Below are positions 1 to 5,196 of a DNA stretch of 5,196 bases, in pieces (position 1 is the stretch's first letter; the number at the start of each line of letters is the position of its first letter). Below the pieces are notes generated by a model, which did no database searches, was not told where the DNA came from, and saw only the letters and a program-made list of their open reading frames with translations. A program made the translations under genes and the position numbers. This DNA is from an uncultured Sphingorhabdus sp. GTDB lineage: Bacteria; Pseudomonadota; Alphaproteobacteria; Sphingomonadales; Sphingomonadaceae. The stretch covers positions 1 through 5,196 of the forward strand of contig CALMYW010000475.1 of NCBI GenBank assembly GCA_937873665.1, written 5' to 3'.

Positions 1-97
1 TCGTAACAGCGGCTTGCCGGCCTGGACCAAAGGTAGTTCCTGACCCTTTACGTGATTTGCGGTAGAGCCGCAGGCCTAGGTTCATGGCCGCTTTCTC

Positions 98-151
98 AGC
101 TAACACTTCGTTCAAGCCGAGTCCGCTTCGCGGCCTCGGACGGCGGCAGCT
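98..151 (+). other. attC-like integron recombination site, right arm degenerate
   Basis: A simple-site motif AGCTAAC (98-104, the R'' box) is followed by ACTTCGTTCAAGC and a hairpin, CCGAG-T-CCGC-TTC-GCGG-C-CTCGG (117-139). The left arm and hairpin closely match the remembered consensus of short cassette attC sites (RYYYAAC, then an arm ending TTCAAGCCGA, then a CCGCTTCGCGG tip). The right arm does not: the expected GGCTTAACTC...GTTAGCT is replaced by ACGGCGGCAGCT, so no clean G/TTRRRY crossover box exists; GGCAGCT (145-151) matches 5 of 7 bases. By sequence the site reads on the plus strand, so its own cassette would lie to the left. On the minus strand the same DNA gives a good GTTAGCT box 12 bases before an ATG (85-83), so the orientation is not certain. 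The insertion sequence starts one base beyond it. Reading as an attC remnant is an inference from pattern memory. Confidence 0.5.
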
Positions 152-152
152 A
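150..152. repeat. Target-site duplication CTA (left copy)
   Basis: The three bases CTA immediately outside the left inverted repeat are repeated immediately outside the right one (1377-1379). A 3-bp duplication is normal for IS3-family transposition and fixes the element's boundaries. A 3-bp match alone could be chance, but it coincides exactly with the ends of the inverted repeats. Confidence 0.75.
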
Positions 153-184
153 GGGTTCTACCCCGAAATCACGGACGGTTGTGA
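153..184 (+). repeat. Left terminal inverted repeat of the IS
   Basis: Starts GGGTTCTACCCCG, then AAA, then TCACGGAC. Compared with the complement of the right end, 25 of 32 positions match, including an unbroken outer block of 13 and an inner block of 8. The OrfB stop codon lies inside this repeat, five bases from the end of the element, as is usual for compact IS3 elements. Confidence 0.9.
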
Positions 185-1018
185 AAGGGTTGAGAACTTC
201 CGGTCTTGCTTTGCGACTCTTCTTCGCATCCTCGGGTTGTGGAACCGCTCGATGTATTCGAACACATCGGCCCTTGCGGCATCGAGCGTCGGATACGTCG
301 TGCGGTAAACCCGCTCGCGCTTGAGCAGTCCGAAGAAGCCTTCGCACGCAGCGTTGTCGCCGCAGTGGCCCACCGCGCTCATCGAACACATCAGTCGGTG
401 GGTCGCCAGGTAACGCTGGTAGTCGCCGCTCCGGAACTGGCTGCCCCGGTCCGAATGAAGGATCACGGGATGACTGTCCTGGCGCTGCCAGACCGCCATC
501 TGCACGGCCCGGATCACCATCTGCCGGTCCTGTCGGTGGTGCATCGACCAACCCACGACCCGCTGGTCGAACAGATCCAGCACGATGCACAGGTACAGCT
601 TGCCTTCCCGGGTCTTGAGCTCGGTGATGTCGGTGACCCACTTGGTCTCCGGCTCCAGCGCGGTGAAGTCCCGTTCCAGCAGGTTGCGTACGCCCGGCGG
701 CGTCAGCGCCAGCTGGCCGCGTTGGCCACGCCGCTTCGGTCGCGGCCAGCCTTGCAAGCCGTCAGTCGCCATCAGGCGCGCCACCCGGTTCAGGCTGGCT
801 GTCTCGCCTTGATCCGCAAGGTCTTCGTGCATGCGGCCGGCACCTAGCATGCCGCGACTGTCCTCGTGCAACTCACGGATCCGGCCGAGCAGTCGTTGGT
901 TGTCGGTCTGCTGGCTGCTGGCCAATCGCTTGCTCCAGTCGTAATAACCGCTGGCCGACACCCGCAGGCAACGGCACATCAGTCGAACCGGAAACTCATC
1001 GCGGCAACGTTCGATCAC
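158..1018 (-). CDS. IS3-family transposase OrfB (DDE integrase-type)
   Basis: This 286-residue protein is the catalytic part of the IS3 transposase, which cuts and joins element ends by a copy-out, circle-forming route (family knowledge). The N-terminal third (residues 1-100) includes VSASGYYDW (20-28) and a helix-turn-helix-like stretch; the retroviral-integrase-like core follows. The catalytic triad is visible: D130 in WVTDITEL, D190 in LHSDRGSQF and E226 in [10 protein letters not shown], with 35 residues between the second Asp and the Glu. The C-terminus runs FHNPRMRRR and then a short tail, ending inside the left inverted repeat. The start is GTG at 1018-1016 with GAGG six bases upstream, overlapping the OrfA stop. 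The frame is also open upstream to the OrfA slippery site, so it can be made as an OrfA-OrfB fusion of about 385 residues. All key residues are present, and the length is normal for the family. Confidence 0.95.
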   Translation of the reverse strand: MIERCRDEFPVRLMCRCLRVSASGYYDWSKRLASSQQTDNQRLLGRIRELHEDSRGMLGAGRMHEDLADQGETASLNRVARLMATDGLQGWPRPKRRGQRGQLALTPPGVRNLLERDFTALEPETKWVTDITELKTREGKLYLCIVLDLFDQRVVGWSMHHRQDRQMVIRAVQMAVWQRQDSHPVILHSDRGSQFRSGDYQRYLATHRLMCSMSAVGHCGDNAACEGFFGLLKRERVYRTTYPTLDAARADVFEYIERFHNPRMRRRVAKQDRKFSTLSQPSVISG

Positions 1019-1024
1019 CTGATA

Positions 1025-1028
1025 CCTC
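1025..1028 (-). promoter_or_regulatory. Shine-Dalgarno site for OrfB
   Basis: GAGG on the minus strand, six bases before the GTG start at 1018 and overlapping the OrfA TGA (1029-1027). The overlap suggests that ribosomes finishing OrfA could reinitiate on OrfB, giving OrfB as a separate product in addition to any frameshift fusion. Confidence 0.5.
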
Positions 1029-1314
1029 AGGATGATGCCTTGGCAAAGAACGTCGCCGCTTCTCGCAAAAAATCCCGCTCCTTCTTGATCCGCACCAACT
1101 CGCGCTTGAGGCGGGCCAGCTCTTCGTCCCGCGGCGTGCCAGTGCCGCCGAAGACTGCTTTGCCCTGGCTCTGGGCCTCACGCTTCCACCGGGTCAGCAG
1201 GGCGTCCCGGATCCCCAGCTCCCGCGCCACTTGGGCACAGCTGACACCCGGCTGGCTCGCCTGCTCAACAGCGCCACGCTTGAACTCGGCACTGAACTTC
1301 CTTCGCTTCGACAT
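1027..1314 (-). CDS. IS3-family OrfA, helix-turn-helix DNA-binding protein
   Basis: This 95-residue protein binds the element's terminal repeats and supplies the N-terminal part of the OrfAB transposase (family knowledge). Residues 1-20 are basic ([13 protein letters not shown]...). A helix-turn-helix of the transposase IS3/IS911 type lies at about 22-45 ([11 protein letters not shown] to LLTRWKRE). A leucine-zipper-like heptad segment follows, with L66, L69, L73, I76 and L83. The frame also opens at a GTG two codons earlier (1320), but GAGGAG (1325-1320) overlaps that codon and stands five bases before the ATG at 1314, so the ATG is the likely start. A short inverted repeat, GGCC-6-GGCC (1328-1341), lies just before the ribosome site and might limit read-through translation from outside. 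OrfA ends nine bases before the OrfB start codon. Confidence 0.92.
   Translation of the reverse strand: MSKRRKFSAEFKRGAVEQASQPGVSCAQVARELGIRDALLTRWKREAQSQGKAVFGGTGTPRDEELARLKRELVRIKKERDFLREAATFFAKASS
1066..1072 (-). other. Candidate -1 ribosomal frameshift heptamer (T TTT TTG)
   Basis: In the OrfA frame the codons read GAT TTT TTG, giving the X XXY YYZ pattern needed for simultaneous -1 slippage. After a slip at TTG the frame is open for 16 codons and then runs straight into the OrfB GTG frame, so slippage would fuse 83 residues of OrfA to OrfB. IS3 elements commonly use A AAA AAG for this; a T-rich heptamer is less common, and I see no obvious stimulatory stem, so its use is inferred. Confidence 0.45.
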
Positions 1315-1319
1315 GAACA

Positions 1320-1325
1320 CTCCTC
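1320..1325 (-). promoter_or_regulatory. Shine-Dalgarno site for OrfA
   Basis: GAGGAG on the minus strand, five bases from the ATG at 1314. It overlaps the alternative GTG at 1320 and therefore decides the start in favour of the ATG. Confidence 0.75.
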
Positions 1326-1344
1326 ATGGCCTAGATCGGCCTTC

Positions 1345-1376
1345 TCGTAAGTGTCCGTGAAAACGGGGTAGAACCC
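1345..1376 (-). repeat. Right terminal inverted repeat of the IS
   Basis: Read on the minus strand it begins GGGTTCTACCCCG, then TTT, then TCACGGAC, mirroring the left end with only the central AAA/TTT block differing over the first 24 bases. It lies upstream of OrfA, so the element's own promoter, or one formed when the ends join in a circle, would be expected here. I could not identify convincing -35 and -10 boxes. Confidence 0.9.
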
Positions 1377-1379
1377 CTA
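1377..1379. repeat. Target-site duplication CTA (right copy)
   Basis: Matches the CTA at 150-152 and directly abuts the right inverted repeat. Removing the IS and one copy restores a continuous sequence reading ...GGCGGCAGCTATCAAAGGG..., which still lacks a canonical attC right box. The IS therefore did not itself cause the loss of that box. Confidence 0.75.
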
Positions 1380-1457
1380 TCAAAGGGAGCGATCTCGCGC
1401 CTCGCTGCCGGCCCGGGCGGCTTCTCAGGACACTAATCAGAAGACGCTCTCTTTCCA

Positions 1458-2627
1458 TCAAGGGGAGAGACCACTCCGACGACGTTGATACGGAGTCAGC
1501 ACATTTCGAGGGGACCAGATCCCCTCATGGTCGCGCACCAGCCGCATCACGATTGGCGTCAGGATCGCAAGCATTCCCAGCGCTGAAGCGCGTGCACGCG
1601 CTCTCGCCAACTGGGTCTTTCCCCCTGGAGAAATCACGGTCCAAAGGGAATTCACGAACAGGATTCCGAGCGAGAGCTTCGTGATCAACGCAAGCGCAAA
1701 CGCCCAGATACTGCGCGGGGACTGGTCTCTCCAAGTCCTGATGGACGCCCAGAGAAGCAGCGAAATGAAGAACACAATCGCGAAGATTCCGCCGTACCTG
1801 CCCATCCAGACGGTGAGCAGCGGAACCGCGAGCATGAAGAACATCATCGCCAAGTCATCGTAGTTCCGGAACACAACAATTTTCTGGTTCCAGCCTGCAA
1901 CGATCCCGCATATGACGAGCATCAGCCAGGCAATCGCGATCCCCCAAAACAGCGGCGAAAAGTCTCTGGACTCGCGTGCCTGAGCTGCCGGGGCAGTCTC
2001 GACCGAATTGTTGCTGGCAGGGGCGCTTTCGGCCTGAGGTGAGTAGGCCTGGGATTGCATTGAGCCGCTATTGACGGGCGGTGCCACGGGAATGGTGCGC
2101 TCCGGTATGCCTTCGGTAACCGCTGACAAGGGCGCTGAATCAGGGCCGATGGACGGATCTCTATCAATCCCCTCCGCAGGAGGTGCGGTTGAATCGTCGT
2201 TGAAGATGTCGCCCTGTGGGCGAACGACGGCTTGAGCATCTTCTGGAACGCTAACTGGAGATTCGGGCGGAAGGCGCGGCAAGTTAACTTGCACAAGGAT
2301 GGATTGCGCATCGGCGACCTGAATGCTGCTCGTCCATTCTCCCCGCGTTGCGCAATCGCTAATCAACTGTTTCGCCGCGTCCAAGTCGGCGGCAGTCGTG
2401 CACTGGATATCCTTGTTTCCGAAACTCCTGCCCAAGTAACGGGCATCGCCAGCCCTTGCCATGCCCTCAACGTCAGCTTGCAAGTGCATGCACTGCTGAT
2501 ACGCGGGCCTGTCGCAGTTCGCTGCTGCGATACCAGGCATCAAGAATGCCTGGCTGGCGGCCAGCCCTGAAATCAGCAATCGCGCACTGATTGCCGCATT
2601 ACCTAGCAGCCTTCCGAAAATTGTCAT
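1458..2627 (-). CDS. Exported Cys-containing, multi-pass membrane protein of unknown function
   Basis: This 389-residue protein has no family I recognise. Residues 1-36 form a signal peptide: basic residues at 6 and 16, a hydrophobic core, and an A-A-A cleavage site before N37-C38. Residues 37-115 are a small exported domain with four cysteines (38, 46, 76, 92), enough for two disulfides. Residues 116-220 are a Pro/Ser/Ala/Glu-rich linker of low complexity. The C-terminal part is hydrophobic, with membrane segments at about 225-246, 256-275, 279-296 and 306-331, and possibly 346-362, ending in a basic tail (YQRRR near 380-384). The layout suggests an envelope protein with a periplasmic head on a flexible stalk. 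ATG at 2627 was chosen because it begins the signal peptide; an 8-G tract sits four bases upstream. The gene follows the large gene upstream by 84 bp on the same strand, and the IS lies 78 bp downstream. A secretion, conjugation or defence-linked membrane component is possible but not shown. Confidence 0.85.
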   Translation of the reverse strand: MTIFGRLLGNAAISARLLISGLAASQAFLMPGIAAANCDRPAYQQCMHLQADVEGMARAGDARYLGRSFGNKDIQCTTAADLDAAKQLISDCATRGEWTSSIQVADAQSILVQVNLPRLPPESPVSVPEDAQAVVRPQGDIFNDDSTAPPAEGIDRDPSIGPDSAPLSAVTEGIPERTIPVAPPVNSGSMQSQAYSPQAESAPASNNSVETAPAAQARESRDFSPLFWGIAIAWLMLVICGIVAGWNQKIVVFRNYDDLAMMFFMLAVPLLTVWMGRYGGIFAIVFFISLLLWASIRTWRDQSPRSIWAFALALITKLSLGILFVNSLWTVISPGGKTQLARARARASALGMLAILTPIVMRLVRDHEGIWSPRNVLTPYQRRRSGLSP

Positions 2628-2631
2628 TACG

Positions 2632-2639
2632 CCCCCCCC
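2632..2639 (-). promoter_or_regulatory. Eight-G tract at the ribosome-binding position
   Basis: On the minus strand eight consecutive Gs are followed by CGTA and the ATG of the 389-residue membrane protein. No AGGAG-type site is present elsewhere nearby, so the G tract probably pairs with the anti-Shine-Dalgarno pyrimidines. Homopolymers of this length can gain or lose bases, which would alter the spacing to the start codon; that consequence is inferred. Confidence 0.45.
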
Positions 2640-2711
2640 AGTTCCGCGTTAACGCAGCTATTCAAATTTCCCACTCGCCGATACAGCGCACCAACCCCTT
2701 GTAGAGCAAGT

Positions 2712-5196
2712 TCAGCCGTTATGGCTCAAGCGGTTCGTCAGATGGGTTGGCATGTGCCCCACCAACACCCTCTTGGCCACGTCGTCGTAGTAGAAGTACA
2801 TCCTGAACTGGAAGTCGCCACCGAAGCCAACTCCACGCTTCAGGTGTCTATCCAACGTGGCTTCCCGGCCATCGTACTGCCGCTTGTACTCCTTCTTGTA
2901 GCGCTTGATCTCGTCAGCAGTTCCGACGTCTGACTCCTCCAATCCAAGCTCCGCGAGTGCCTGCTTGCTGCGTTGGTAGGCATCGGTATCGTCAGAGCTC
3001 CTCGTTCGCATTGGGATGTAGTAGCGAACCAGGTAATCCATCGCCTTATATGCCAACGGAATGTCCTTGAAAGGAGATTCACGCGCCGCTTTGGCTGCCT
3101 TGGGGTGAAGGACAAGTCTTTCCTGTCCGTACACCTCGACCCAAGTTTCCAGATCGTCCCAGCTCTCTGGATACTCCACCTGATCCTCGTTCTCCGAGTA
3201 CCCTGTTTCAACCTCATTCCATTGATTGCTGAGCTTGAATTTGAGCCGTCGAACCTCTTCGAGCGCACTGGCGCGCTCGAGCTTGGTGGCTTGAAGCTCT
3301 TGGTCGGCCTGTGTCAGCTGCTCAGCCAAGTATTTATTCCTGGCCTTCTGCTCCAAAAGTGACGCTTCGAGCTCCATGTTGATCGCCTGCAGACGCCCGA
3401 TTTTTTCCTCTGCGGTAGATGCAATGCTCTCGGCCTCTCGCCGCAACTCGACCAAACGCTGCTCAGACGTGGCGAGTCGACCTTCAGCAAGCAAGTTTCG
3501 TATGGAGTGAAAGGACGGCGCGCGTTCCTCAAGATCTCCGATCTCAAGACTGATCGAACAAGCGTGCTCAAATAGCTCGTCTGCAAGCCATTTCGGTAGC
3601 GCGGGCCCCTTTAGAACCCACAGGGGATGCTGAAACGGATCGGCATCTGCAGTAAAGCCAGGGCGATATAGTCGAACCGCATTTCCAAACACGGAACGGT
3701 CTCGCCCAAAATTCCTGATCAAGCCATCAGAAATCGGCTTATCGACGTGCAGGACATGTGCGACGCCCACAAGGCGCTTCGCCAACCGATCAGCGGATGC
3801 ATCAATATTTCCGGAAATGACAATAACCGGTTGCCCTCGATGCGGATTGAGCAGCAGGTGACTGAACCACGCTCCGTCGTTGGTACCTCTTAAGCGTTTT
3901 GCGCTATCTACCAGGGCAACCCCCGCATCCTGCAGGCCAATATGCTGGGCAACCTTTGATACGACACCCGGCACACCGCTCGCGACGGGCGGCGGCGCTT
4001 CCTCAGTGCTACGGACCTGCGCCATTCGAACGCTTATGGCAGACGCGCCAACTCCAAGTAGAGTGACTTCGACTCGCCAGATGGCGCCATCTGCCATCGA
4101 CTTTCGATCATCGAATCGCATCGCCCAGATGCCTTGACCGTCCGTCTCAATGGTGACTTCGCCATCGGCATGTTCAGCGTGTTGATTTGAAAACGAATCA
4201 AGTGACTTAAAGCCCTTGTTGGAGAGCCATTGAAGAACGTCCTTCTTGGCATTCTCGAAGGACCCCGCAGAACTCACCCCAGGCTTGCCAAGCATCGCGG
4301 CAAATGCCAGTACGTTTACAGTCCCGGCGCTTCGCGAAAGCCGTGGCCGCGCTGGCATTTCAGTGGACGAGACAGACGTTACGGCGTCGTTTGAATTGGC
4401 ATCCTGAGCGGGATCACAGGGCTCATCCACATAGTCGTGAGACTCAAGCTTTGAAGGACCCTTTAGCTCAAGATCTTGAGCCTCACTGATGATGTCCGAG
4501 TCCTCTGACAACAGCGACGAGCCACTATCTCGTACCCCCTCTCGCACAGCCCTCCCTAGCCAGACCATTAGCGCCAGCCGATCTTCGTCTGGAGTCCGCG
4601 TAGAATCCTCACTGGGAACAGACGCGAGCAAGCCGGCACTTAGAGCTGGTGCATCCTCCCAGTGAAACTCAGTGTCCCCGCTAGCACTTGACCTCGAAAA
4701 GAAACGTCCTGTGTTAAGGCAGATTCCGCCATCGGGCAATGTGAGTACGGAGCAAACCGCAGCTCCCTCAACATTCGGCGACGACCTAGTGGCATAAACC
4801 GCAGCGACTGAGTTCCATGCCGCGCGGTTACGGACGGGGCCAAGGTGGCCAATGAACACGCGGTGGGCCATTCTCAGGCCATCAACGATTCCATCGTCAG
4901 GCGCCTTCAAATCACCTAACGAAGGAATCATCGCTGAGAACCACCATGCGCCCGGCGCATGATGCTGAACATCGTGCTGGCTGGCCGGGAACGCAAGACC
5001 CTCCCCAGATTCAAAGCCACGCAGCTTCAATAACGATCGTGCAATCGATACGTCAGGAAGGCTGTTGCACGACACTAGCAATTTCTTGCCGGGGGAAAAT
5101 CGACTGAACTTGCCCACCGCCAACTCCAGATCTTCAAAGCTAGGTGGTTGGAAGACCAGAACATCCGGGGATGCATCCACAGCCACAAGGTGCTTG
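2712..5196 (-). CDS. Large multidomain coiled-coil protein of unknown function, 5' end beyond window
   Basis: The frame is open to the right edge (K-H-L precedes the first GTG at 5186, which has no ribosome site), so the true start is probably outside. Residues are numbered from that GTG. Residues 1-220 form an unrecognised globular module. Residues 222-285 are an acidic, Ser/Asp-rich linker. Residues 288-430 look like an alpha/beta domain (GQGIWAMRFDD at 350-360, IWRVEVTLL at 369-377). Residues 451-525 carry VIVISGN, LAKRLVGVAHVLHV, FGNAVRLYRPGF and DPFQHPLW, which look like conserved motifs. A charged coiled coil spans about 570-658. The C-terminal domain (670-824) ends with LDRHLKRG, RMYFYYDD and VLVGHMPTHL, a pattern faintly like RelE/HigB-type toxin folds. 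No signal peptide or membrane segment is visible, so it is probably cytoplasmic. No Walker, DDE or HNH motif is visible. The membrane protein gene follows 84 bp downstream on the same strand. A defence or stress role is only a guess. Confidence 0.85.
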   Translation of the reverse strand, partial: KHLVAVDASPDVLVFQPPSFEDLELAVGKFSRFSPGKKLLVSCNSLPDVSIARSLLKLRGFESGEGLAFPASQHDVQHHAPGAWWFSAMIPSLGDLKAPDDGIVDGLRMAHRVFIGHLGPVRNRAAWNSVAAVYATRSSPNVEGAAVCSVLTLPDGGICLNTGRFFSRSSASGDTEFHWEDAPALSAGLLASVPSEDSTRTPDEDRLALMVWLGRAVREGVRDSGSSLLSEDSDIISEAQDLELKGPSKLESHDYVDEPCDPAQDANSNDAVTSVSSTEMPARPRLSRSAGTVNVLAFAAMLGKPGVSSAGSFENAKKDVLQWLSNKGFKSLDSFSNQHAEHADGEVTIETDGQGIWAMRFDDRKSMADGAIWRVEVTLLGVGASAISVRMAQVRSTEEAPPPVASGVPGVVSKVAQHIGLQDAGVALVDSAKRLRGTNDGAWFSHLLLNPHRGQPVIVISGNIDASADRLAKRLVGVAHVLHVDKPISDGLIRNFGRDRSVFGNAVRLYRPGFTADADPFQHPLWVLKGPALPKWLADELFEHACSISLEIGDLEERAPSFHSIRNLLAEGRLATSEQRLVELRREAESIASTAEEKIGRLQAINMELEASLLEQKARNKYLAEQLTQADQELQATKLERASALEEVRRLKFKLSNQWNEVETGYSENEDQVEYPESWDDLETWVEVYGQERLVLHPKAAKAARESPFKDIPLAYKAMDYLVRYYIPMRTRSSDDTDAYQRSKQALAELGLEESDVGTADEIKRYKKEYKRQYDGREATLDRHLKRGVGFGGDFQFRMYFYYDDVAKRVLVGHMPTHLTNRLSHNG

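Larger units (their letters stand above)
153..1376 (-). mobile_element. Complete IS3-family insertion sequence
   Basis: This 1224-bp element has matching terminal inverted repeats, a 3-bp target duplication and two minus-strand reading frames: OrfA (helix-turn-helix) and OrfB (DDE transposase). Size, gene order and OrfB architecture are those of the IS3 family. The outer ends read GGGTTCTACCCC rather than the common TG...CA; aligned on CTACCC they resemble the ends of IS3 itself, which suggests the IS3 subgroup. No internal stop or frameshift damages either gene, so the copy is probably active or recently was. I cannot assign an ISfinder name. It is inserted at the edge of the attC-like site and downstream of the 389-residue membrane protein gene, and it does not interrupt any gene I can identify. 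Confidence 0.93.

Noticed and set aside
2..65. Possible tails of an upstream plus-strand gene (stops at 41-43 or 63-65)
   Set aside because: Two frames are open from the left edge for 13 and 20 codons, too short to choose between or support.
1..85. Minus-strand frame from ATG 85-83 running off the left edge (begins MNLGLRLYRK)
   Set aside because: Only 28 codons are visible, the ribosome site is weak and no family is recognisable. It would fit a cassette gene start only if the attC-like site reads on the minus strand, which the arm sequence disfavours.
150..641. 163-codon minus-strand frame overlapping OrfB in another phase
   Set aside because: It is Arg/Pro/Gly-rich with no recognisable motif and lies wholly over the DDE core of OrfB.
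206..847. 213-codon open frame on the plus strand inside the IS
   Set aside because: It is antisense to OrfB, whose catalytic motifs are intact; long antisense frames are expected in GC-rich coding DNA.
1380..1457. Possible terminator downstream of the membrane protein gene
   Set aside because: The GC-rich stretch has GCCCGGG-type self-complementarity, but no stable stem with a following T run could be drawn on the minus strand.
2646..2655. Perfect palindrome GCGTTAACGC in the gap between the two right-hand genes
   Set aside because: It looked at first like an attC or operator box, but it does not fit RYYYAAC/GTTRRRY and has no partner arm; a 10-bp palindrome alone is weak evidence.
2973..3362. 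129-codon plus-strand frame opposite the large gene
   Set aside because: It is antisense to the coiled coil and C-terminal domain, with no start signal or motif.

Overview
The window comes from a fairly GC-rich proteobacterial genome. An integron attC half-site of the type common in gammaproteobacteria, together with IS3-family codon use, is compatible with a Xanthomonadaceae-like host. That taxonomic guess is inference and weak. Every supported gene lies on the minus strand.

Layout from left to right. Positions 1-152 hold no gene I can support, but 98-151 carries what looks like a damaged integron attC recombination site: a clear left arm and terminal hairpin with a missing right arm. Directly against it sits a complete IS3-family insertion sequence (153-1376, 1224 bp). 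It has imperfect 32-bp inverted repeats, a 3-bp CTA target duplication, an OrfA helix-turn-helix protein and an OrfB DD(35)E transposase. A slippery T TTT TTG heptamer in OrfA could join the two products by -1 frameshifting. The IS looks intact and recently inserted.

To the right of the IS are two genes of unknown function reading toward it. The upstream one (2712 to the right edge) encodes at least 827 residues and is cut by the window edge. It is a multidomain soluble protein with a long coiled coil and a compact C-terminal domain that looks faintly RelE/HigB-like. The downstream one (1458-2627) encodes a 389-residue envelope protein: signal peptide, four-cysteine exported domain, Pro/Ser/Ala-rich linker and a multi-pass membrane domain. 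It begins 84 bp after the first gene ends, behind an 8-bp G tract that occupies the ribosome-binding position. The two may be co-transcribed as a cytoplasmic sensor or effector plus a membrane partner. That pairing, beside an IS and an integron relic, is the best candidate here for an undescribed accessory system, but nothing in the sequence proves a function.
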